Positions 20,973-30,332 of a stretch of 64,000 nucleotides of DNA are shown here, in pieces. Location: positions 186,001 to 250,000 of the forward strand of contig DALO01000002.1 of NCBI GenBank assembly GCA_002496805.1, read 5' to 3'. Origin of the DNA: Methanobacterium sp. UBA353. Its GTDB lineage: Archaea > Methanobacteriota > Methanobacteria > Methanobacteriales > Methanobacteriaceae. Position 1 is the first letter of the stretch. Every line of letters begins with the position of its first letter. The notes below the pieces were generated by a model. It saw only the letters and a program-made list of their open reading frames with translations, was not told the DNA's origin and did no database searches. The position numbers were made by a program, and so were the translations under genes.

Positions 20973-21410
20973 TCATTTCCTGCCAGATCCAAATTTTATA
21001 ATATTTTTTGGCTTTAAATTACTTTCCCAATCCCAAAAATGGGCTTCACCTTTTGAAACACGGAAGATGACCAGTTCTGGACTTTCAGCAGTAAGGCCTA
21101 ATTCAGATAAAAAGGGTCTATCTGATAAAACTTTCTTTTTAATTTCCACATCATCCAGAAATTCAATCTCACCAGAAACTCTTAACATAGTTCCAACCAT
21201 TTCTTCAGGTTTAAAAAAAGCAAACTCCACATTACTATTTTCATGAAGTTGCCTTACCAAATCTTTCATGGTAGCTGTTTGGAAGTAAAAACCAGTTTCA
21301 TCAGCGTACCACATTCCCATACCCCTTACACGGGGCTGGTCTCCATCAACGGTAGCTAACCAGGCAACAGGATTCGCATTGGCAAATTTCACACAATCTG
21401 TAAATTCCAT
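20973..21410 (-). CDS. Pyridoxamine 5'-phosphate oxidase-fold protein
   Basis: A 145-residue split-barrel flavoprotein-like protein. It has the usual WLATVDGDQPRVRGMGM strand pair (residues ~18-34), FYFQTATMKDLVRQL (~42-56) and a C-terminal FRVSKGEAHFWD. Members bind FMN, F420 or heme; in methanogens an F420 or FMN-linked reductase role is possible but not shown by sequence. The frame extends to GTG 21437, but GGAGGG lies between that codon and ATG 21410, which is therefore preferred. It is convergent with the DUF1894 gene. Confidence 0.78.
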   Translation of the reverse strand: MEFTDCVKFANANPVAWLATVDGDQPRVRGMGMWYADETGFYFQTATMKDLVRQLHENSNVEFAFFKPEEMVGTMLRVSGEIEFLDDVEIKKKVLSDRPFLSELGLTAESPELVIFRVSKGEAHFWDWESNLKPKNIIKFGSGRK

Positions 21411-21617
21411 GAACAATTCCCTCCAAAAATCTTTCACATAATTAATATCAATTCTTTACCCAAATTATTTTATGTTTTTAGATTAATAAAAAGAAGGTGA
21501 CAAAAAACTGCCCATCCACTTGATTTTATATATATTGGAAAACCATATTCAGATAATTACAAATAATAATATGATTACATGAAAGAGCCATAAAAAAGGA
21601 ATTAAAAGAGGTTTGTC

Positions 21618-22592
21618 ATGTTAACGACTGTAGTTGGAAGTTACCCATCCCAACCCCGTAAACCAACATCATTAGGTTCAAAAATTTCATCTTTTTTAGG
21701 TAGTTACGACCCTTATCAAGCGGCAGTAAAATTTGCAGTAAAGGAGCAGATACTAGCAGGAATTAACATAATCTCCACTGGACAAGTTCGCGGGGATATG
21801 ATTGAAATTTTCTCCAGCCAAATACCAGGAATGGCTTGGGAGGAGGGAACTTCCAAAATAAAGGGGAAAATACTTCCCCCTAATTACTCTATTGGTGCAG
21901 ATGATCTTAAAATAGCACTTAAAACTGCAAAAAACATGTCCAACAATTTTAAGTCTGGTACAAAGATCATCGATGGTAAAAACGTTAAAAAAGATGTTAA
22001 CGGAGTTAAAGGGGTCATAACAGGTCCCACTACCCTTATTTTATCTTCACGTATGGAGGGATTCTATGATCTTGAAAATAGAGATAAAGCAATCGTTGAC
22101 ATGGCACATGCTCTAAATAAAGAGGCTAAATTTTTGGAAGGGGCTGGTGCATCCATAATACAAATTGATGAACCTTACCTTTCCACAGGAATGGCTGACA
22201 TTTCAAATGCTCTTGAGGCCATTAAAATCACAGTCAATGGTCTTAAAATCCCCCTGGCTATGCATGTGTGTGGAGATGTGACTTCAATTTTTGGAAAATT
22301 AATGAAATTTCCAGTGGATATTATTGACTGTGAATTTATGGGAATCTCGAAAAATCTCGAAGTTCTGGAAACCACTGATCTTAAAAAGATAATTGGTTTT
22401 GGATCAGTAGACACCAAAACCGAGAAAGTGGAAAGTCCTGAGGGAATTTTTGAACATCTCCAAAAAGGAATAGAACTCATTGGAATAGAAAACATGATCG
22501 TAGACCCAGACTGTGGAATGCGTATGCTACCTCGGAAGGTGGCTTTTCAAAAACTTAAAAACATGACAGAGGCAGTAAAATGGCTATCCTAA
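21618..22592 (+). CDS. metE: Methylcobalamin:homocysteine methyltransferase, core MetE type
   Basis: A 324-residue protein matching only the C-terminal catalytic half of bacterial cobalamin-independent methionine synthase. In methanogens such short enzymes make methionine from homocysteine with methyl-corrinoid as donor. The zinc ligands are visible: His216 and Cys218 in AMHVCGD, a Glu downstream (DCEFMG), and Cys299 in DPDCGMR. It overlaps the thymidylate synthase gene by 13 nt, a pairing also known from Methanothermobacter. An A/G-rich AAAGAGG precedes the ATG. Confidence 0.88.
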   Translation: MLTTVVGSYPSQPRKPTSLGSKISSFLGSYDPYQAAVKFAVKEQILAGINIISTGQVRGDMIEIFSSQIPGMAWEEGTSKIKGKILPPNYSIGADDLKIALKTAKNMSNNFKSGTKIIDGKNVKKDVNGVKGVITGPTTLILSSRMEGFYDLENRDKAIVDMAHALNKEAKFLEGAGASIIQIDEPYLSTGMADISNALEAIKITVNGLKIPLAMHVCGDVTSIFGKLMKFPVDIIDCEFMGISKNLEVLETTDLKKIIGFGSVDTKTEKVESPEGIFEHLQKGIELIGIENMIVDPDCGMRMLPRKVAFQKLKNMTEAVKWLS

Positions 22593-23230
22593 TTGAAGCC
22601 CCTACAATAAAAAATGGATGGGAGAGACTCGTTAAAAAAATCATTAAGGAAGGTTCTGAAATTAAAGATGAAAGGGGTTCAAAAACTATTGAACTTCGCA
22701 ATACTTTAGTTTCTGTGGATAACCCACTTAAACTGGATATTCCTCCGGGTTACTTTTGGAGTGGTGAAAAACTGGAGATATATGCAGAACAATTCCTAAG
22801 TAATGATAGGAAGGGATTTGTATACACCTATGGAAACCGCCTCCGGAAACATTTTCAAAACATAGACCAGATAGCCGAAGCCATTAGACGCCTTAAAAAT
22901 TGTCATGAATCTAGAAGAGCTACATCAGTAACATGGGATCCTCCGACCGACACCAAAGAGGAAGAAGTACCATGCATGATATTAGTGGATTTCAAGATCA
23001 GAAATTCTAAACTTCACACCACAGGTCTCTGGCGTTCCCATGATATATATGGGGCTTGGTTCCCCAACGCTGTTGGCCTAACCCGACTTTCCCAGTACGT
23101 TGCTCAGGAGGTAGGGGTGGAAGTGGGCACTCTTACCATACATTCCATAAGTGCCCATATATATGAGGTTAATTTTGAGGAAGCCAGGGGAATAAACCCT
23201 ATTGAAAACTTCTTTGGTATTAACAAATAA
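22580..23230 (+). CDS. thyA: Archaeal thymidylate synthase
   Basis: A 216-residue thymidylate synthase of the short methanogen type, methylating dUMP to dTMP with a tetrahydromethanopterin-linked one-carbon unit. The catalytic Cys132 is in EEEVPCMILV (counterpart of the ThyA PPCH region). The nucleotide-binding segment LWRSHDIYGAWFPNAVGL (residues ~151-168) holds the Arg, Ser, Asp and Asn that bind dUMP, and HISAH-like HSISAHIYEVN closes the site. It is coupled to metE by a 13-nt overlap. Confidence 0.9.
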   Translation: MAILIEAPTIKNGWERLVKKIIKEGSEIKDERGSKTIELRNTLVSVDNPLKLDIPPGYFWSGEKLEIYAEQFLSNDRKGFVYTYGNRLRKHFQNIDQIAEAIRRLKNCHESRRATSVTWDPPTDTKEEEVPCMILVDFKIRNSKLHTTGLWRSHDIYGAWFPNAVGLTRLSQYVAQEVGVEVGTLTIHSISAHIYEVNFEEARGINPIENFFGINK

Positions 23231-23349
23231 AAAAAAACTTAAAAATCCCGAGGAATTAAAAGAATTAAATAGAAATATTGGGCAATGGATAATATAGTGG
23301 TATTATTCATTGAACGCCATGTTAACTCACATTCATGGGAGATGATCAG

Positions 23350-24312
23350 ATGGTAAGTGTCAATTTAGAAGCTAAAAAAACAATAGATTTAATGATCGCG
23401 GATGCAGAAGGCCTTAATATTGCAGTTCATAAGCTGAAAAATGGGTCCACTGTTATTGATGCCGGAGTTAATGTCACTGGAAGTTTCAAAGCAGGTGAAC
23501 TCTACACCAAAGTTTGTCTTGGTGGCTTGGCTGAAGTGGGAATATCCATTCCCGGAGATTTATCTGAAAGCTTTGCCCTGCCTTCAGTTAAGATAAAAAC
23601 ACACCAACCAGCAATTTCAACATTAGGATCACAGAAAGCAGGATGGTCCGTAAGTGTTGGTGACTTTTTCGCACTTGGCTCTGGCCCCGCCAGGGCTTTA
23701 GCCCTAAAACCTGAAGAAACTTATGAAGAAATTGGTTACATGGACGAAGCTGATCTTGCTATTTTAACCTTAGAGGCTGACCAACTCCCCGGAGAAGATG
23801 TTACCGATTACATTGCCCAGGAGTGCAAAGTTCAACCCGAGAATGTTTATGTTCTAGTAGCTCCAACATCCTCCCTGGTAGGTTCAATACAGATCGCTGG
23901 CAGAGTTGTTGAAAACGGAACATATAAAATGTTAGAAGCACTTCACTTCGATGTTAACAAGGTTAAACATGCTGCAGGAATAGCCCCCATAGCTCCTGTG
24001 GATCCGGATGGGCTAAAAGCAATGGGTAAAACTAATGATGCTGTTTTATTTGGTGGAAGGACTTATTATTATTTAGAATCCGAAACCAGGGATGATATAA
24101 AATCATTGGCTGAGAAATTACCCTCTTCAGCTGCAGATGGATATGGAAAGCCATTTTATGATGTATTTAAAGAAGCGAATTTTGATTTCTACCAGATAGA
24201 TAAGGGAATGTTTGCACCTGCAGAGGTGGTTATTAACGATTTAACCACCGGTAAATTGTTCCGTGCAGGTTCCGTTAATGTGGAACTTTTAAAGAAATCA
24301 TTTGGATTGTAG
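23350..24312 (+). CDS. mch: Methenyltetrahydromethanopterin cyclohydrolase
   Basis: A 320-residue cytosolic enzyme of CO2-reducing methanogenesis, interconverting formyl- and methenyl-H4MPT. The protein is full length and typical throughout (MVSVNLEAKKTIDLMI at the start, ALGSGPARALA near residue 110, and VVINDLTTGKLFRAGSV near the end). An in-frame ATG at 23335 exists, but GGGAGATG then acts as ribosome binding site for the ATG at 23350. It is monocistronic, downstream of thyA by 119 nt. Confidence 0.96.
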   Translation: MVSVNLEAKKTIDLMIADAEGLNIAVHKLKNGSTVIDAGVNVTGSFKAGELYTKVCLGGLAEVGISIPGDLSESFALPSVKIKTHQPAISTLGSQKAGWSVSVGDFFALGSGPARALALKPEETYEEIGYMDEADLAILTLEADQLPGEDVTDYIAQECKVQPENVYVLVAPTSSLVGSIQIAGRVVENGTYKMLEALHFDVNKVKHAAGIAPIAPVDPDGLKAMGKTNDAVLFGGRTYYYLESETRDDIKSLAEKLPSSAADGYGKPFYDVFKEANFDFYQIDKGMFAPAEVVINDLTTGKLFRAGSVNVELLKKSFGL

Positions 24313-24391
24313 ATATAATTTCACAATCCATCAATCACTTTCTATCCCTTTTTTTGGAATTTTTCTAAAAAAAAATGTTTGTGTCTTCTTT

Positions 24392-25105
24392 TCATGACGT
24401 TATTTTCTGAATATTGCCAGTACCACTGATTTGTTTATTTACTTTTGGATTGCCTGTATATTCTATGTCACCTACTCCACTTATGACTGCATTTAGCAGA
24501 TCGGTAACGTTAACTATGCTGCTACCAGCTCCTCCAATGGTAATGGTTGCAGTTTTGCTTTCTAATTCCCTTGCCTGGTAATCGCCAGCTCCAGATATGG
24601 TGACAGTCTGTTCAGTGGCTTTACCTGATAAAATTAGTTTTCCTGCTCCAGACATGTTCACTGTTAATTTTTTTACATTCAAACCATTCAAATTCCCCTC
24701 TCCAGCTCCAGTCAGTATAATATCAAGGGTGTTTGTTTTGAAATTGTTGGATTGTATTTTTCCTGCACCAGAAATACTAATTGAATTTAAGTCCTTGACT
24801 GTTAGGTAGTATGTAACATCCTTAGTAGGTGTGGGAGTGTTGGTGTCATAAGTGATGGTAAGTTTGTCACCGTCCACTTTGCTCTGGATGTGAGGCATAA
24901 TATTGTCTTCAGCTTCAATACGTAGGGATTCCTGATTTCCCTGTTGCAATACAATGTTTCCAAATCCTTCCAGAGAGACTTGTTTAACTCCTTTCACATT
25001 TTTAGTTTCATTAATCACATTTCCAGATCCCCAACCATTAAGGGTACATCCCGAAACCGCTATTATAACACAAATAAACAGTGCTAAAATCATATATTTT
25101 TTCAA
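24392..25105 (-). CDS. Secreted DUF2807 lipoprotein
   Basis: A 237-residue exported protein. The N-terminus has Lys residues, a hydrophobic helix and a lipobox VSGC, so the cysteine is probably lipidated. The rest is a DUF2807 domain: about eight repeats built around GAGxI / SGAGK motifs that form a single-stranded beta-helix, spaced about 20 residues. Function is unknown; bacterial relatives are surface proteins. The frame opens upstream, but GGAGGG is 6 nt before a TTG at 25105, giving MKKYMILAL as N-terminus. Confidence 0.8.
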   Translation of the reverse strand: MKKYMILALFICVIIAVSGCTLNGWGSGNVINETKNVKGVKQVSLEGFGNIVLQQGNQESLRIEAEDNIMPHIQSKVDGDKLTITYDTNTPTPTKDVTYYLTVKDLNSISISGAGKIQSNNFKTNTLDIILTGAGEGNLNGLNVKKLTVNMSGAGKLILSGKATEQTVTISGAGDYQARELESKTATITIGGAGSSIVNVTDLLNAVISGVGDIEYTGNPKVNKQISGTGNIQKITS

Positions 25106-25294
25106 ATGATTCCCTCCTACTTCTTTAAAGAACAATTTATCATATTTTCCTTTTTTATTATTAATAAATTTTATTAAAATAGTTTTTTTTCACTATTGTA
25201 AGAATCTAATTATATATAATGGCTATTTTTACAAAATATTCATATAAAACCAGAACAGACATAAAATATACAAAGATGATAAAGTTACCTTTAA

Positions 25295-25771
<477 letters not shown>

Positions 25772-25935
25772 TAGCCTATAGTTCATTTAACTACTAGTTT
25801 TAAAAGATTATCATTCATTTTTAATAAAAAAAGTAAAGAGGATTAATTTTTTTAAAATTTTTTTTTATTCGGAAATTATATATGGATTGATATATATAAA
25901 AATAGATGTTAAGGATAATATTAGGTGGTAAAAAG

Positions 25936-26256
25936 ATGAAAGAAGATGTATTCTACGGTAAAGGAATGGTACATGTTAGAAAGGACTATCCTGACATTTT
26001 TAAAGCTGTTGTTGAACTAAATGAAGCAGCATATTCTGGGAAGGTATTGGATTACCGGACTCAGAAGTTAATTGCTGTGGGAATAACTGCTGCAGCCTCT
26101 GATGACCGGGCAATGAAAAAGCAGATGATGAGTGCATTGAAAGAATTTGATATTACCCGGGACGAAATTGTTGATGTATTACGGGTTGTTTTTTTAACAG
26201 CTGGTAACCCACCGTTTGTCAAGGCCATGAAGATACTTTATGATCTCACAGAATAA
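25936..26256 (+). CDS. Carboxymuconolactone decarboxylase/AhpD-like protein
   Basis: A 106-residue all-helical protein of the CMD family. The central helix pair TQKLIAVGITAAASDDRAM sits where AhpD-like proteins carry a CxxC, but here no cysteine is present, so thiol peroxidase activity is not expected. Similar short CMD proteins are common in methanogens, function unknown. GGTGG is 7 nt before ATG 25936; the upstream in-frame ATG at 25906 has no such site. Confidence 0.72.
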   Translation: MKEDVFYGKGMVHVRKDYPDIFKAVVELNEAAYSGKVLDYRTQKLIAVGITAAASDDRAMKKQMMSALKEFDITRDEIVDVLRVVFLTAGNPPFVKAMKILYDLTE

Positions 26257-26340
26257 TTTTTCCTTTCTTTTTTTCAATAAATAGAATAAGTCACTTTCCT
26301 AATTTAAAAATATTAATTTACTCATGATTTTTTTTTTATT

Positions 26341-26724
26341 TTATTCTTTTCGTTCTAAAAATGACATGGTCATTTGTTTTCGTTTTTCAAGTATTTCTCT
26401 TTTGATTTCCAAGTTCTTACTTTCTTTATGGGTATTTTCAATTGCTATGACATACTTATTTCCATCTTCAGTAAGGGAGTAGGTGCCATGTTGTATTTTT
26501 TTAATCAATCCCTTATCCTTAAGTTTGGTTAGATGATTTGCCAGGGCAGATTTTTTCAAATTCATGTTATTCAGGAGTGCTTGGAAGTTTAAAGGCCCGT
26601 CTAATAGTAGTACTAGAATTTTAAACCTATTTGGGTTTCCAATTGCCATTAAAATAGGGACAATTTCATCAAATGAATTTAAAAGAAACTCTTTTGATGG
26701 GGTTCGATCATTTTTTTTATCCAT
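26341..26724 (-). CDS. Winged-helix transcriptional regulator (ArsR-like)
   Basis: A 127-residue DNA-binding protein. The wing-helix core spans residues ~25-80: AIGNPNRFKILVLLLDGPL, the recognition helix in KKSALANHLTKLKDKGLI, and the wing QHGTYSLTEDG. The C-terminal ~45 residues form a charged helix likely used for dimerisation. No metal-binding cysteines are seen. It is divergent from a GyrI-TrmO gene 198 nt away and is the obvious candidate to regulate that island. Confidence 0.78.
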   Translation of the reverse strand: MDKKNDRTPSKEFLLNSFDEIVPILMAIGNPNRFKILVLLLDGPLNFQALLNNMNLKKSALANHLTKLKDKGLIKKIQHGTYSLTEDGNKYVIAIENTHKESKNLEIKREILEKRKQMTMSFLERKE

Positions 26725-26845
26725 AAGATTGATTTTTTCTCTAGTTAGATAAAAATTTTTCCTCTAAATCATTTGATGGTCCTTTTTCTTATTTTTTTTT
26801 ATCATAATACTCATCAAGATAAATTCATTTTTTCATGGAATATTG

Positions 26846-26870
26846 TTCCGGAAATAAATAAATTTATATG
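26846..26870 (+). promoter_or_regulatory. Promoter of the GyrI-TrmO gene
   Basis: A perfect palindrome TTCCGGAA (26846-26853) sits just upstream of ATAAATTTATATG (26857-26870), a TATA box. Transcription would start near 26893 and AGGAGG precedes the ATG at 26923. The palindrome overlaps the BRE position and could be an operator. Confidence 0.45.
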
Positions 26871-26922
26871 GGTTGCCCTCCAGAGTGTTATTCAACCATC
26901 CAACAAAAAAAGGAGGTCTATT

Positions 26923-27876
26923 ATGGTAATTGAATTAAAAACAATTGAAGAAAAACAAGTGGCCAGCATAGCTCATGTAGGGCCAGTAGAAGATATGGGA
27001 AAACTGATTGGAGAATTAACTGGTTGGGTAATGAGGGAAGAATTAGAAATAATCGAACCGCCATTTGTAGTTTACTACACCAGTCCTATGGAAGTTTCAC
27101 CAGATAAAATGGAGTATGTTGTCGGAATTCCTTTCGAAGGAAAAGTAAATTCGGATGGAAGAGTTAAAATCAAAATAATGCCTGAACACCACGCATTATT
27201 CACATTACATAAAGGAACTTACCAAAAAATCGGATCTACTTATGCGATGATGATGGAACACGTTATGAAGGAAGGTCATGAGATGATCGGTGCTCCAAGG
27301 GAATCATACCTTAACAGCCCGGAAGAAGTACCTGAAAATGAACTTCTAACTGAAATACAGTTTCCAGTGGTTAAAAGTTCGGTTACAGGGGACTATTGTT
27401 CAAGTATGGAATTCTATGAAATCCCTGATGGAAAGGAAGCATATAAAATCTACAAAATTGGACGAGTTAAAAACCAGAATTCCCATGCATACCTGGAAAT
27501 TTCAGAGCAATACCGGCCAGCATTAAAACATCTTAAAGATTTCAGTCATGTAATTGTCATCTGGTGGGCAGATAAAGTTGATAAGGATAAATATAGGGGA
27601 GCCTTACGCACTATACCACCATATGCTATCAATAAATCAACTGGTGTTTTTTCTACCCGTGCAGAATATCGTCCCAACCCTCTGGCAATGACAACTTGTC
27701 GAATCATGAATGTTGAAGAAAAAAATGGGAAAATCACAATTGCAGGTATTGATGCGTTTGATGGCACACCTATCATTGATTTAAAACCATACATCCCGGC
27801 TTTTGACAGAGTTAAGGATCCAAAGCTTCCAAAATGGCTTTCTTTCCTATGGTCAGAATGGAAAGGAGAATATTAG
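26923..27876 (+). CDS. Fusion of a GyrI-like effector-binding domain and a TrmO-like domain
   Basis: A 317-residue two-domain protein. Residues ~1-155 are a GyrI-like (AraC effector-binding) domain, ending in ENELLTEIQFPV, the usual last strand. Residues ~165-317 match TrmO (UPF0066/YaeB), the SAM-dependent enzyme that methylates t6A37 of tRNA: YKIGRVKN start, FSHVIVIWW, GVFSTRAEYRPNPLAM, and DAFDGTPIIDLKPYIP. The motif normally reads RPNPIGLS, so LAM is a deviation close to the SAM site. An open frame extends 50 codons upstream but AGGAGG fixes the ATG at 26923. The combination suggests ligand-controlled tRNA modification or a moonlighting sensor (inference). Confidence 0.85.
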   Translation: MVIELKTIEEKQVASIAHVGPVEDMGKLIGELTGWVMREELEIIEPPFVVYYTSPMEVSPDKMEYVVGIPFEGKVNSDGRVKIKIMPEHHALFTLHKGTYQKIGSTYAMMMEHVMKEGHEMIGAPRESYLNSPEEVPENELLTEIQFPVVKSSVTGDYCSSMEFYEIPDGKEAYKIYKIGRVKNQNSHAYLEISEQYRPALKHLKDFSHVIVIWWADKVDKDKYRGALRTIPPYAINKSTGVFSTRAEYRPNPLAMTTCRIMNVEEKNGKITIAGIDAFDGTPIIDLKPYIPAFDRVKDPKLPKWLSFLWSEWKGEY

Positions 27877-28074
27877 AGTATTTTCCTTTATAAAAGTGGT
27901 TATGGACTCTGAATTAAGTAGTTGAACTAGATTAAATGACAATTAAAAAAAAAATTCATTTATATATTATCACCGGAGGTTAAAATAGAAATATAATAAA
28001 TGTCTTAAACAATTTAACAATAGATGATTTTATCTTCATTTGCAGAACAACACAATAACTAGGAAGAAATATAG

Positions 28075-28638
28075 ATGAAATCCAAACACAACCTACCAAA
28101 ACCTCAAAAAATAGAAATAACCGGTGAAAAAACTTTAAAATTGGTTGGTTGTGTTTATTATGGTAATCCATTTCATTCAAGTGATGAATGGAGTGTAGAA
28201 AACGAAATCGGAATCCTTTGGAATCGTTTTTTTAGATTATATCAAATTCAAGCCGATATCCTTCAAGAAGAAGCTGTCAATAACTTTGCATACGAAGTTC
28301 ACATCGAACCAGATGATTACAAGAAAACCGGGAAATTTTATGTGTATGTAGGTATAGAGGCCAAAAAAATGGAAAAAATGCCTATAGAAATGTTCTGCAA
28401 GGCATTACCAACAACCAAATATGCAGTATTCACTTTTAAAGGAGAAGACATGTTTAAAGCTTGTGAATACATATGGGATCATTGGCTTCCCAGATCAGAT
28501 TATGATGAAGCCCATCCCTTCATGGTCCAGGCCTATGATAAGAACCGATTTAATGGAATGGACAACCCTGAATCTGAAATTGATTTTTATGTGCCAGTTA
28601 AATTAAAAAAAACTAAAAAAATGAAAAAATATTCTTGA
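28075..28638 (+). CDS. GyrI-like small-molecule-binding protein
   Basis: A 187-residue stand-alone effector-binding protein. It shows the AraC/GyrI domain pattern of two SH2-like halves: LVGCVYYGNP, then IGILWNRFF, then FYVYVGIEAKK with the central Glu, and an ending strand EIDFYVPVK. No DNA-binding part is attached, so it may bind or hydrolyse a hydrophobic or cyclic compound, or sequester a drug. AGGAAG precedes the ATG. It follows the GyrI-TrmO gene on the same strand after 198 nt. Confidence 0.75.
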   Translation: MKSKHNLPKPQKIEITGEKTLKLVGCVYYGNPFHSSDEWSVENEIGILWNRFFRLYQIQADILQEEAVNNFAYEVHIEPDDYKKTGKFYVYVGIEAKKMEKMPIEMFCKALPTTKYAVFTFKGEDMFKACEYIWDHWLPRSDYDEAHPFMVQAYDKNRFNGMDNPESEIDFYVPVKLKKTKKMKKYS

Positions 28639-28684
28639 TTATCATTAGATTTAGTTCTCTGGATAATAAATTAGGGGGAATTAC

Positions 28685-29518
28685 ATGGGATTTGAATTAC
28701 CAGAAGTTATAAACCTTTCCAAACAGATGGAAACACATTTAATAGGTAAAACTATCAATGAAATTATTTTGGGGGAGCGTTGTAATAATATTATTAAGCA
28801 GGGAATGTGCAACTTGGATAAAAGAAAGGATGAAATTTTAGCAAGTCCTATAAAATCAGTAGAAGGTAGGGGTAAGTGGATTTTTGTTAAATTTGAAAAT
28901 GAAATGTTTCTTTTATTGGGTGAAATCATTGGGAAATTCCGTTTCTGCACTGACATTGACCAGATTCCATCTGAATATCATATTATTTTTAAATTTGAAG
29001 AAGGAACTGCTTTAACATTCCAATCATCACTTTACGCATTTTTAGTGGTTGCCGATGAAAAACAGTTAAAAGAACATAAATATGCTGGGAACATAGGACT
29101 TACACCTTTAGATAAGGAATTCACTTATTCTTATTTTGATAAGTTGCTGTCACAGTATAAAAACAGGGGAATTAAGGGAGTTTTAAATTTACAAGGTGAA
29201 ATTTCAGGATTAGGCAATGCTTACATCAATGACATATTATATGAATCATGTATTCATCCTAAAACGAAGATATCATCCTTAAAACCTAATAAAAAGAAGA
29301 AATTATTTGAAAACATATTAAAAATAATTAAATTAGCAGTGAAAGATGGTGGAAGTTCCACTGAACAAGACTTATTCGGCCAACACGGTAAACACGTTAG
29401 AAAAATGAATCAGCACAGTAAGGACATGAAATGCGGACGATGTGGTTTTAAAATTGTTAAAATCAATGTTTTAGGTTCATCATCATATATATGCCCTGAA
29501 TGCCAGAAATTATTATAA
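28685..29518 (+). CDS. Fpg/Nei-family protein lacking the N-terminal proline
   Basis: A 277-residue protein of the Fpg/MutM-Nei base-excision family. It has the N-terminal beta sandwich, the Lys in the EGRGKW loop (~residues 60-65), the helix-two-turn-helix with GLGNAYIND (~177-185), and a C4 zinc finger (CGRC...CPEC, residues ~248-274). However, the start is MGFELPEV rather than MPELPEV: the catalytic Pro1 is replaced by Phe and the chain is longer by Gly, and the zinc-finger Arg is Ser (GSSSY). A clade with such N-termini occurs in bacteria and archaea. Glycosylase/lyase activity by the classical mechanism is therefore unlikely. AGGGGG precedes the ATG. Confidence 0.83.
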   Translation: MGFELPEVINLSKQMETHLIGKTINEIILGERCNNIIKQGMCNLDKRKDEILASPIKSVEGRGKWIFVKFENEMFLLLGEIIGKFRFCTDIDQIPSEYHIIFKFEEGTALTFQSSLYAFLVVADEKQLKEHKYAGNIGLTPLDKEFTYSYFDKLLSQYKNRGIKGVLNLQGEISGLGNAYINDILYESCIHPKTKISSLKPNKKKKLFENILKIIKLAVKDGGSSTEQDLFGQHGKHVRKMNQHSKDMKCGRCGFKIVKINVLGSSSYICPECQKLL

Positions 29519-29555
29519 TTCTAAGAAATTAACTTGATCAGAGGAGGGGCAAGCT

Positions 29556-30332
29556 ATGCCTGAAGAAATTGATATAATAACTCTTAGTAATGAGAATATA
29601 GACTCAGAACACATTTGTTGTGCCCTAGGAAATGATAAAAAAAATCAAAAAAGAGCCGCTACCAAAAAATCCTGGTTAAAGGAAAGATTTCCAGAAGGTC
29701 ACACCTTTAAAAAATTCGACCTCAGAGGAAAAGTTTTCATAGAATACGTACCAGCTGAATATGCTTGGTTCCCAATCGAAGCACCGGGATACAACTTCAT
29801 TCAATGTTTATGGGCATCTGGCCGATATAAAGGTAAGGGATTTGGAAGAAGACTCCTGGAAGAATGTGAAAAAGACTCAAAAAACCATGGAAAAAATGGA
29901 TTGGTAGCTGTTACCGGACTTAAAATCCTTCCATTTACTGTTGACAGGAGATTTTACCTTAAAAAAGGGTTTGAAATATGTGATGATGCTCCTCCTTATT
30001 TTATAATGCTGGTAAAAAAGTTTAATGAAGATGCGCCCACTCCTCACTTCACAGAAAAGGCAAAAACAGTAAAAATTCCTGGAAAAGAAGGATTAACATT
30101 TTTTTACTCGGATATGTGTCCTTTTAATGCAGATTATGTGGATGTGATGATTGAAACCGCAATCAAGCATGGAATCAAATCAGAAAAAATCAAAGTGGAA
30201 AGTCTCAAGCAAGCAAAGGACCTTCCAACTCCTTTTGGGATTTTCAGTGTTTTTTATAATGGAAAATTCTTAACACACGAAGTAATGGCTGAAAAGAAGT
30301 TCGATAAACTTTTAAAAACCATAACCCATTAA
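29556..30332 (+). CDS. GNAT acetyltransferase with YoaP-like C-terminal domain
   Basis: A 258-residue protein. The N-terminal half is a GNAT fold with the acetyl-CoA loop near SGRYKGKGFGRRLLEEC (residues ~88-104). The C-terminal ~85 residues form a YoaP-like domain with a thioredoxin-type start (TFFYSDMCPFNADYV), where the CxxC is reduced to a single Cys. Substrate unknown. GAGGAGGGG lies before the ATG. It follows the Fpg-like gene by 37 nt and is probably co-transcribed. Confidence 0.78.
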   Translation: MPEEIDIITLSNENIDSEHICCALGNDKKNQKRAATKKSWLKERFPEGHTFKKFDLRGKVFIEYVPAEYAWFPIEAPGYNFIQCLWASGRYKGKGFGRRLLEECEKDSKNHGKNGLVAVTGLKILPFTVDRRFYLKKGFEICDDAPPYFIMLVKKFNEDAPTPHFTEKAKTVKIPGKEGLTFFYSDMCPFNADYVDVMIETAIKHGIKSEKIKVESLKQAKDLPTPFGIFSVFYNGKFLTHEVMAEKKFDKLLKTITH

